From Lepiota brunneoincarnata (Eukaryota > Basidiomycota > Agaricomycetes > Agaricales > Agaricaceae): a stretch of DNA of 64,000 bases. The DNA lies in assembly GCA_023014365.1 (NCBI GenBank), contig JAEBUN010000027.1, positions 648,571-712,570 on the forward strand, in the 5' to 3' direction. Of the stretch, positions 20,335-29,100 are shown piece after piece (within the stretch, counting starts at the first letter, position 1; the number at the start of each line of letters is the position of its first letter). The position numbers and the translations under genes are program-made. Below the pieces are notes generated by a model. That model ran no database searches, was not told where the DNA came from, and saw nothing but the letters and a program-made list of their open reading frames with translations.

Positions 20335-22795
20335 TTATCTATCAACGTTGATGATCGCGAGCCACGGATCAGGCGTTTTCTCACGATGGTGTTCTACCGC
20401 CGGAGCGGAAGAAGAGGCCACGGGAGCTCGAGCTTCTTCGCGAAAGAAGTCGGTAATTAACGCCTGGCGGTCGCGCCGCGCGAGAACAGAAGCACGCCAG
20501 ATTGACGTGAGGTCCATTATTTGCCGGGTTCTTTTCTTCGAAACCAGCAAACGGCGACCAAAAAGACCGAGCTTATCTAGGCGAAGGAAGGGCCCTTGCC
20601 AACCAGAGTCGACACACCAATCTTTCGCAACCTCGGACAAGTCGGGCTCATCCTCGGTGCGATCGATCTTAGTGAAGACCTTAGTCAGCTCAGACGCTAA
20701 CTTCGGGATACCTAGTTTCACCAGATCCAGGGGTAACGGTACGTTATTCCGGCCCCTGACATCCAGACGGGCGAAGACGTTCATAGCCTGCGCCCAGCCA
20801 GTCTTTATACTGTCCTCAAGTTCGTGAGCGTTGAATAAGTCCCAGGAGATGTTAAATTCGCTCTTTAAGACGAGCACGTCAGCCGCCGGCGGCGAAGACT
20901 CCCTAAGCCTCGCATCCCACCGCGCACGGTAGTTATCTCTTAACCATGCAGCTATTAACATCGGAGGATAGCCACGCGCTATGTAGATATCCGAAGCTTC
21001 TCTACAAGCCATCACGTAATCGTCAAAACGTGAAGAAAGCGTGGCGAGCCTCGACAGCTCACTGCAAAACGTCCCTTTCTTGACGTAAAGCGGGTGAAAG
21101 CTGATCCAGGGTATACGCTCAAAATGGTTCATCGGTTTTCTATACGCCTTGTGATGGAGGCGACCGTTTGCCGTAAACAGCATCATGTCTAAGAAAACCA
21201 TGTATTGGTTTGATGATGACCACGTAATGGTACAATTATCGTACTTAAGATTGTCGGCGAGGAGCCGCAAGGCATCCTCCTCGTGATACGCGTATACGAG
21301 TGCCAAACAATCGTCGATGTAGCGTCCGTAGAACGCCACGTCGGGCGACCGCAGCGCCTCACACTCCAGTTCGAAGTGAAGACCGTAGAGGTTGGCGAGA
21401 TCGGGGCTTGAAGCGACCCCCATTGCCAGACCCCTAGCCTGACGGTAGTATTTGCCCTGGAATTGTACCAGTAAGTTGTCGTCCGCTGCTCGCATGCATT
21501 CCCTAAACAGCTGCACTTTCGCTGCTGCATGCTCGGCGTCGAAGTCAGTGTCTGCGACTTCGGGTTCCTGTTCCGCTAACCACTGCGTGTAAAAATCCTC
21601 AGCGTAGGAGTGTGCTTTTTGGACGTCCACGTGGGGATAGAAGGCGACGACGTCACCCGAAACGAGGAAAAGACGCTTAAGCATACCGTTCTCAAACCGG
21701 AACTGCGGAAGCGACAACTTGCTTAATTTTATCGCCAGATCTTTCGATCCGTGTATAACGTAAGGCGCCGATCTAACGATCGGTTTAAGACTTTTCGAGA
21801 CATACTTCCCTGCAGGCCCTTGCGGTACGGAGTGGCACGGTAAAATCGGGCGCGCAGCTACCGGTGTCTTATGTATTTTTGGAATGACATAAAACGTGGG
21901 GACGGCCGAAGGCTCGACCGATAGCTGACTCCGCAAAAAGCGGGGAAGTTGCGATTGGATGCCGTAATCTTCAGCGATCCTCGCGATTCTCTTAATGTGC
22001 TCGTTTTTGTTATAAAGTATATTATACGCGGACTGCGCGCTAACTAATACATAATCGGTATGGTTAGACAGTAACGAGAGTGATTTCTCAACGATCCAGG
22101 CACGCGGGGCAACCGCACAACCAAGGTTCTTATCGGTGGCAACGACGACGAGCTCGTGGGACGTCAGGAAGTCGCGGAGTTTGGCCACAGGGGGAGCAAG
22201 CGCGTGCTTGTAACGGTCCCCTTCGTGTTTGTCTGTTGGCATATCAGAAATCATCTTATCGATGACCCTACGACCACACCAGACGCCGTACTCGAATACC
22301 CGATCTAGCTGGTGCATTTCGGCCCGGTTAGGCTTCGGGCACCAGTAGTCTGGATCGAAGTCGTCTTTAGCATCTTCGGCTTCTGTGGCACGGAACCACA
22401 TCGACCAACGGAGACGATCGACGAAATCGTCCCACGCAGAAGTGATCAGTTCGTTCTTCTGCGCAGTCGGGAGCATATACTTCATTCCCGCACTCAGATG
22501 CATGCTTAATTCACGCGGTATATCACAGTTTATCATGTGTATTGTACTACGGTAGCGCATGGACTCTAAAACTACAATAGGAGTCCGTAGTACAATAAAT
22601 CTGTACGCGTGTTGAGGAGGTACCGTCAGTAGCCAATCGGGATACGTACTTGGGCGGTCCCAAGCGAAAGGTTTCAGGCTCACCTGTGGAACGAGGGCCG
22701 CTAGCACCTCGTCCTCCCTTTCCCCCTCGTAAAAAGAATGGAAGTCGGGGCCTAACGGCCCCCCTGTCGACCTCCGCGTTTCTTGCCCTTGCCCG
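20335..22795 (-). CDS. Penelope-like reverse transcriptase, copy 4 (N-terminus missing)
   Basis: An uninterrupted frame of about 820 codons runs from the truncation point at 22795 to the stop at 20335, so the true start is missing. It contains FYEGEREDEV at the linker, the ATDKNLGCAV block, FYVIPKIHKTP, motif A (SGDVVAFYPHVDV), motif B (GLAMGVASSPDLANLYG) and motif C (YGRYIDDCLALVY) with both catalytic Asp. No GIY-YIG domain follows. The thumb and C-terminal region match copy 8. This RT is diverged from copy 8 but has no frame break, which suggests selection until fairly recently. Confidence 0.85.
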
Positions 22796-22833
22796 GGGGT
22801 TAGGGTTAGGGGGTTTAGGGTTAGGGGTTAGGG
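22796..22833 (+). repeat. Telomeric junction, copies 4/5
   Basis: About 38 bases of imperfect repeats, including GGGGG and TTTAGGG variants. Confidence 0.85.
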
Positions 22834-22859
22834 AAGAAGGAAATATACGACTGAGCCGG

Positions 22860-22948
22860 TGGACTTGGGCGCAACGGGGTCGTAAGTTAGTACGATCACC
22901 CACCCGTTTCGTCCTTATATCGGACTCGTCAGGCGCACGATTAGTCCA
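22860..22948 (-). ncRNA. Hammerhead ribozyme, copy 5 (family 2)
   Basis: Core CTGACGA and GAAAC. Stem II is GTCC/GGAC, outer stem I is TGGACT/AGTCCA and distal stem III is TCGTA/TACGA. All differ from family 1 but pair fully, which is compensatory change. Confidence 0.88.
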
Positions 22949-23082
22949 TCAGACTTACCATCCGTCCAATCGGAAAGCGTTCCGGGCTTACCGATCGGGA
23001 TTGCGACATTTGCTGTGCAATCCGTGGAACAGCTTACTTAACGAAGCTAAAAATAACTCACATTTTTCACCGAGGGAATATG

Positions 23083-23119
23083 CACGTGACCACGTGATCA
23101 CGCTGAGAAAAATCACGTG
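23083..23119. promoter_or_regulatory. Three CACGTG boxes, family 2
   Basis: Palindromic CACGTG at 23083-23088, 23091-23096 and 23114-23119, in the position equivalent to the boxes of families 1 and 3. CACGTG is the E-box bound by fungal bHLH factors such as Cbf1; the regulatory role here is inferred. Confidence 0.5.
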
Positions 23120-23205
23120 ACCGTGGGAACTTACACGGGCGACTAACTCCGCGGAAGTCGGACTTCCCACGGGGTCGGGGAAGGGGGGACTAAAACACGA
23201 GTCGC

Positions 23206-23291
23206 GACGGTGGGGCGCAACGGGTTGTTGGGGTTTCCAACTACCCACCCGTTTCGTCTTATAAAGACTCATCAGGCGCACGATATCCGTC
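23206..23291 (-). ncRNA. Hammerhead ribozyme, copy 6
   Basis: Same sequence as copy 3, with the shortened outer stem I (GACGG/CCGTC). Confidence 0.85.
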
Positions 23292-24250
23292 AGATACCTG
23301 CCGTCCAATCGATTGTCGCCGATAGCGATCGATTGCGATTTTGATCGATAGATCAAAATCCGCGGAACGTATTTATAATCCCCCCGTTAATAACAGGTGA
23401 AAATAGGATTAAAAACTTAACTTCGAGTTTCAAAACTTACCGCGCTGACTTAGACGCGCGCTTGCGTCTGGGAAAAGTCACGTGATCGTGCGACCGGTCA
23501 CGTGCCATCGGGCTATGTTACCCGACGACGGAACAATCCGGGCCGGGGTAGGGCCGTCACGTGACAACGTAACAAGGTGCACTTTCGCACGGGGTCCAAG
23601 CGTGAGAACTTGTGAAACCCGGCACCGGCGACATGATTTGCCGGTGGCGGTGTACTTACCTTAGATGGCTATCCTTCCCACGGGTCTGCTAGAGGACGCC
23701 CCGCCCGACCGAGCCGGTTAGGTCCGGTTAGGTTCGGGTTCGGGTTAGGGGGTAACATAGTATTAGTATGCCGCCCTCGTCGGGAAGGTAAGGTAGTACT
23801 TACCGCAAAGAACGCTCCGCACGGCATATAACCGGCGTTTTAAAGCGAGTTAACCGCCATCAGGGGTCGAACTTACGTTGTTTACCGTTTACGCGAGAGT
23901 TACTATTCGAGAGACTTAGGAAGGGGGCATAACCGCCCCCCCAGACATGGTTCCGGGTTACGCCGCACCATCACACCCAAACCGATAAAAGGCCACCTAT
24001 TTAAAAACCTGTTTTCGCGTGCTGCGATCGAAGCGCAGGTCGTGCAACCCCGAAGTCTTCTAACAACGGGGTCCCAGGAAGGTTACTCAAGATCAGCAAA
24101 TATGGGCCGGCCGACATACGGGAATCACCCCGCAGAGGTCGGTACCCGAACGCCCAGGGATTTCCCCATGTGGGCGCCGACTTGGTACCAGTCGCCGCAG
24201 CTAGGTTGTGCGGACAACTACGGCTGGCATGGTATACCACGTAAGCCATA

Positions 24251-24737
24251 TCAATCGAAGTTCGCAATCGCGATCCACGGATCAGGCGTCTTCTCACGGT
24301 GGTGTTCTACCGCCGGAGCGGAAGAAGAGGCCACGGGAGCTCGAGCTTCGGCGAAGAAGTCGGTTATTAACGCCTGGCGGTCGCGCCGCGCGAGAACAGA
24401 AGCACGCCAAATTGACGTAAGGTCCATTATCTGTCGGGTTCTTTTCTTCGAGACCAACAGACGGCGACCGAAGAGACCGAGTCTATCTAGGCGTAAGAAG
24501 GGTCCTTGCCAACCCGAATCTAAACACCAATCCTTTGCACACTCCGCCAAGTCAGCCTCGGCTTCAGCACGCGGGATCTTAGTAAAGAGACGCATCAGTT
24601 CGGACGCCTTCTTAGGGATACCTAGTTTGGTCAGATCGTACGGAAGCGGTACGTTATTCCGCCCCCGAACGTCTGCACGGGCGAAGACATTCATTGCCTG
24701 CGCCCACCCAGTCTTCATACTGTCCTCAAGTTCGTGA
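24251..24737 (-). pseudogene. RT C-terminal fragment, copy 6
   Basis: The last 160 or so codons of the family 1 ORF, in one frame to the normal stop. Lacks all catalytic motifs, so it is non-functional by truncation. Confidence 0.8.
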
Positions 24738-24758
24738 GGGGTTGGGTTAGGGTTAGGG
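24738..24758 (+). repeat. Telomeric junction, copies 6/7
   Basis: Starts with the variant GGGGTTGGG, then TTAGGGTTAGGG. Confidence 0.8.
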
Positions 24759-25033
24759 AAGAAGGAAATATACGACTGAGCCGGTGGACTTGGGCGCAAC
24801 GGGGTCGTAAGTTAGTACGATCACCCACCCGTTTCGTCCTTATATCGGACTCGTCAGGCGCACGATTAGTCCATCAGACTTACCATCCGTCCAATCGGAA
24901 AACGTTCCGGGCTTACCGATCGGGATTGCGACATTTGCTGTGCAATCCGTGGAACAGCTTACTTAACGAAGCTAAAAATAACTCACATTTTTCACCGAGG
25001 GAATATGCACGTGACCACGTGATCACGCTGAGA
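24759..25033 (-). mobile_element. Coprina-like element, copy 7 (family 2, 3' 0.27 kb)
   Basis: Nearly identical to copy 5 but truncated earlier, between the second and third CACGTG boxes. Confidence 0.8.
24785..24873 (-). ncRNA. Hammerhead ribozyme, copy 7 (family 2)
   Basis: Identical in core and stems to copy 5. Confidence 0.87.
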
Positions 25034-25067
25034 GGGTTAGGGGTTAGGGTTAGGGTTAGGGGTTAGG
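25034..25067 (+). repeat. Telomeric junction, copies 7/8
   Basis: About five repeats, two with a fourth G, ending in TTAGG before the 3' terminus of the intact element. Confidence 0.88.
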
Positions 25068-25093
25068 AAAGGGGGCGTATAAACACGAGTCGC

Positions 25094-25179
25094 GACGGAG
25101 GGGCGCAACGGGTTGTTGGGGTTTCCAACTACCCACCCGTTTCGTCTTATAAAGACTCATCAGGCGCACGATATCCGTC
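25094..25179 (-). ncRNA. Hammerhead ribozyme (type I), copy 8, reference
   Basis: On the sense strand the order is outer stem I (GACGGA), inner stem I (GCGC), core CTGATGA, stem II (GTCTT-TAT-AAGAC), GAAA, stem III starting ACGGGT, then the closing ACCCGT, U, the expected cleavage site, inner stem I (GCGC) and outer stem I (TCCGTC). All invariant core positions of the hammerhead are present (C3 U4 G5 A6 and G8 A9, G12 A13 A14, A15.1 paired with U16.1, H17 = U). Predicted cleavage is between 25107 and 25106, releasing a 39-base 3' tail. The internal loop between the two parts of stem I is kept in all families, where it could contact the stem II loop. Hammerheads are known in Penelope-like elements; activity here is inferred. 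Confidence 0.93.
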
Positions 25180-25366
25180 AGATACCTGCCGTCCAATCGA
25201 TTGTCGCCGATAGCGATCGATTGCGATTTTGATCGATAGATCAAAATCCGCGGAACGTATTTATAATCCCCCCGTTAATAACAGGTGAAAATAGGATTAA
25301 AAACTTAACTTCGAGTTTCAAAACTTACCGCGCTGACTTAGACGCGCGCTTGCGTCTGGGAAAAGT

Positions 25367-25451
25367 CACGTGATCGTGCGACCGGTCACGTGCCATCGGG
25401 CTATGTTACCCGACGACGGAACAATCCGGGCCGGGGTAGGGCCGTCACGTG
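25367..25451. promoter_or_regulatory. Three CACGTG boxes, family 1 (reference)
   Basis: CACGTG at 25367-25372, 25387-25392 and 25446-25451. The cluster lies 300-385 bases inside the 3' end of every family 1 copy that is long enough. In the sense direction it sits just before the splice-donor-like sites and hammerhead, where a promoter for the next copy to the left would be. Confidence 0.5.
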
Positions 25452-25602
25452 ACAACGTAACAAGGTGCACTTTCGCACGGGGTCCAAGCGTGAGAACTTG
25501 TGAAACCCGGCACCGGTGACATGATTTACCGGTGGCGGTGTACTTACCTTAGATGGCTATCCTTCCCACGGGTCTGCTAGAGGACGCCCCGCCCGACCGA
25601 GC

Positions 25603-25640
25603 CGGTTAGGTCCGGTTAGGTTCGGGTTCGGGTTAGGGGG
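25603..25640 (+). repeat. Internal telomere-like tract of copy 8
   Basis: CCGGTTAGG twice, then TTCGGG, TTCGGG and TTAGGGGG: degenerate telomeric units inside the 3' UTR. Equivalent tracts occur in other family 1 copies (for example 19814-19842, 30901-30931) and in family 3 (34943-34971, 59875-59902). Several short copies end within or beside it. Confidence 0.75.
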
Positions 25641-25935
25641 TAACATAGTATTAGTATGCCGCCCTCGTCAGGAAGGTAAGGTAGTACTTACCGCAAAGAA
25701 CGCTCCGCACGGCATATAACCGGCGTTTTAAAGCGAGTTAACCGCCATCAGGGGTCGAACTTACGTTGTTTACCGTTTACGCGAAAGTTACTATTCGAAA
25801 GACTTAGGAAGGGGGCATAACCGCCCCCCCAGACGTGGTTCCGGGTTACGCCGCACCATCACACCCAAACCGATAAAAGGCCACCTATTTAAAAACCTGT
25901 TTTCGCGTGCTGCGATCGAAGCGCAGGTCGTGCAA

Positions 25936-25959
25936 CCCCGAAGTCTTCTAACAACGGGG
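25936..25959 (-). promoter_or_regulatory. Conserved 3'-UTR hairpin, copy 8
   Basis: CCCCG/CGGGG closes a 14-base loop (UUGUUAGAAGACUU on the sense RNA), 180 bases after the stop codon. Loop and position are kept in copy 4 and in family 3 while stem bases change in a paired way. It is a candidate recognition site for the element's own RT. Confidence 0.55.
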
Positions 25960-26138
25960 TCCCAGGAAGGTTACTCAAGATCAGCAAATATGGGCCGGCC
26001 GACATACGGGAATCACCCCGCAGAGGTCGGTACCCGAACGCCCAGGGATTTCCCCATTTGGGCGCCGACTTGGTACCAGTCGCCGCAGCTAGGTTGTGCG
26101 GACAACTACGGCTGGCATGGTATACCACGTAAGCCATA

Positions 26139-29100
26139 TCAATCGAAGTTCGCAATCGCGATCCACGGATCAGGCGTTTTCTCACGGTGGTGTTCTACCG
26201 CCGGAGCGGAGGAAGAGGCCACGGGAGCTCGAGCTTCGGCGAAGAAGTCGGTTATTAACGCCTGGCGGTCGCGCCGCGCGAGAACAGAAGCACGCCAAAT
26301 TGACGTAAGGTCCATTATCTGTCGGGTTCTTTTCTTCGAAACCAACAGACGGCGACCGAAGAGACCGAGTCTATCTAGGCGTAAGAAAGGTCCTTGCCAA
26401 CCCGAATCTAAACACCAATCCTTTGCACACTCCGCCAAGTCAGCCTCGGCTTCAGCACGCGGGATCTTAGTAAAGAGACGCATCAACTCAGACGCCTTCT
26501 TAGGGATACCTAGTTTGGTCAGATCGTACGGAAGCGGTACGTTATTCCGCCCCCGGACGTCTGCACGGGCGAAGACATTCATTGCCTGCGCCCACCCAGT
26601 CTTCATACTGTCCTCAAGTTCGTGAGCATTAAACATGTCCCAGGATATGTTGTATTCGCTTTTTAGCACAAGCACGCCATTCGCTGGCGGTACGGACTCC
26701 CTTAGCCGTACGTCCCAACGTGCTCGGTAGTTATCGCGAAGCCAAGCGGCGATCAACAATGGAGGGTAGCCACGCGCAATGTAGATATCCGAAGCTTCTC
26801 TACATGCCTTCACGTAATCGTCGAAACGCGAAGAAAGCGCGGCAAGCCTCGACAGCTCTGATACAAACGTCCCTTTCTTAACGTAAAGGGGGTGAAAGCT
26901 GATCCAAGGAATGCGCTCAAAGTGGTTCATCGGTTTCCTATACGCCTTATGGTGGAGGCGACCGTTTGCCGTAAACAGCATCATGTCTAGGAACACCATG
27001 TATTGATCCGAAGATGACCACGTAATGGTACAGTTATCGAACATTAAATTATCTCTGAGTAGCCGCAAAGCATCCTCCTCTCGATACGCATACACGAGAG
27101 CGAGACAATCGTCGATGTAGCGTCCATAGAACGCCACGTCGGGTGACCGCAGGGCTGCGCACTCCTCCTCGAAGTGTACGCCGTAGATGTTCGCGAGATC
27201 GGGGCTCGAAGCCACACCCATCGCTAGACCACGGGCCTGACGGTAATATTTACCCTGGAACTGTACCAGTAAGTTGTCGTCCGCTGCCCGCATGCATTCC
27301 CGTAACAGCTGTACTTTAGCTGCTGCATGCGTTGCGTCGAAGTCAGCATCTTCGACTTCCGGCTCTGACTCGGCTAACCACCGGGTGTAATATTCTTCGG
27401 CATAGGAGTGTGCCTTTTGAACATCCACATGTGGGTAGAACGCGACAACGTCGCCCGAGACAAAGTATAGACGCTTGAGCATACCGTTCTCGAATCGGAA
27501 CTGCGGTAGCGACAACTTGCTCAATTTTATCGCCAGATCCTTAGATCCATGTATAACGTACGGCGCCGATTGGATAATCGGTTTGAGACTTTTACTTACG
27601 TACTTCCCTGCAGGCCCTTGCGGGACGGAGTGGCACGGTAGAATCGGCCGGGCAGCTACCGGTGTCTTATGTATTTTAGGAATGACATAAAACGTCGGGA
27701 TCGAACTAGGTTCGACCGATAACTGACTCCGGAGGAAGCGGGGAAGCTGCGATTGAATGCCGAAATCTTCCGACAATCTCGCGATGCTCTTAATGTGGTT
27801 ATTTTTATCACAAAGTATATTGTACGCCGTAACGGCGCTAACCGGTTCGTAATCTACACGGTTCGACAATAACGAGAGCGCTTTTTCAATGATCCAGGCA
27901 CGCGGGGCAACTGCGCAACCAAGGTTCTTATCGGTCGCTACTACGACGAGTTCGTGGGACGTCAAGTAGTCGCGGAGTTTGGCCACCGGGGGAGCAAGCG
28001 CGTGCTTGTAACGGTCCCCTTCGTGTTCATCTGTCGGCATATCAGAAACCATTTTATCAATGGCCCTACGACCGCACCAGATACCATACTCAAAAACCCT
28101 ATCCAACTGGTGCATCGCGACGCGGTTAGGCTTCGGCGACCAGTAGTCTGGATCAAAGTCGTCTTTAGCATCTTCGGCGTCAGTGGCTTTGAACCACATC
28201 GACCAACGGAGACGATCGACGAAATCGTCCCAAGCCGAATTGATTAGACTCACGTTCGACTTAGTCGGGAGCATATACTTCATTCCCGCACTCAGATGCA
28301 TGCTGTATTCACGCGGTATATCACAGTTAATCATGTGTATTGTGCTACGGTAACGCATGGACTCTAGAACTACTACAGGAGTCCGTAACACAATAAATCT
28401 GTACGCGTGTTGAGGGGTAACCGTCAGTAACCAATCCGGATACGTACTGGGTCGAGACCAGTCGAAGGGTTTAGGACTAACCTTTGGAAAGAGGGCCGCA
28501 TGCACCTCTTCCTCCCCTTCGCCCTCATAAAATGGGAGGAGGCGGGGGACTAGTTCCCCCTCGATCTGCCTCCGCGTTTCCCGCCCCTGCCGGCGCCTCG
28601 CTTTCGTCGGCCTCCACGATTGGACGACCCCGAGGGGGCCGCCGCTGTCGCTTCCTCCTTCGCGCGGGCTCCTGCTCCTTTCTTGGTCGCAGGGGTCTTC
28701 TGATAAGAAAGAAAGTAGATCGGGATGAGTATGAATATCAGACGCGTGGATCGAGTACGCATTCACCTTGTCCCCTTTCTTCTCCTTGGCCTTGAGGAGA
28801 GCGGTTACCCGCTTGTCGACCATCTGCGCGATGGACTCAGCGGTGATGGCGGGCGCGGTCGACGGGCCAGCGGCTTCATCGACCTCCATCTCAAAACTCT
28901 CCTTCAACGCCTTCTTCTTTTCCATCTTCGCCTCCTCCGCGATAATCTGATCCTCGACGAAGGCAACGGCCCGTCCGAAGATGGCGGGGACGTCTTCGAG
29001 CAGCTCGACGTACTCCCTGAGGATAGAAGGATCCTCTCTCCATCCGATTTTCACAGGATGCCCATGCGAGTCAGCGGTGGGCGCGCCGTATCGAACGACC

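Larger units (their letters stand above)
19275..22795 (-). mobile_element. Coprina-like element, copy 4 (diverged family 1 subtype, 3.5 kb)
   Basis: A 5'-truncated element with a 1.06-kb 3' UTR and a long reverse-transcriptase ORF. It differs from the main family 1 consensus throughout (for example the A/T-rich stretch at 19470-19540), so it represents an older or separate lineage. Truncation occurs in the ORF1-like part. Confidence 0.88.
22834..23176 (-). mobile_element. Coprina-like element, copy 5 (family 2, 3' 0.34 kb)
   Basis: The 3' terminus GAAGAAGGAAATATACGAC defines a second family, present here only as non-coding 3' ends. It contains a hammerhead, a 5'-splice-like site and three CACGTG boxes. 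It joins copy 6 without telomeric repeats. Confidence 0.8.
23177..24737 (-). mobile_element. Coprina-like element, copy 6 (family 1 variant, 1.56 kb)
   Basis: 3' tail variant like copy 3, then full 3' UTR and the last 160 codons of the RT ORF. It is truncated at 24737 within the codons for the HELED motif. Confidence 0.88.

Noticed and set aside
24042..24737. 231-codon plus-strand frame that recurs in almost every family 1 copy (starting MQPRSLLTTGSQEG)
   Set aside because: It is antisense to the RT ORF and 3' UTR. Its recurrence follows from copy number, and family 3 lacks it.
25889..26185. 98-codon minus-strand frame overlapping the RT stop codon in all family 1 copies
   Set aside because: Conserved because the underlying 3' UTR is conserved. 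The corresponding region of family 3 has stops, and no protein motif is seen.
26139..26400. Possible GIY-YIG endonuclease at the C-terminus
   Set aside because: Searched for GIY...YIG-like residues after the RT thumb in copies 4, 8 and 10; none present.
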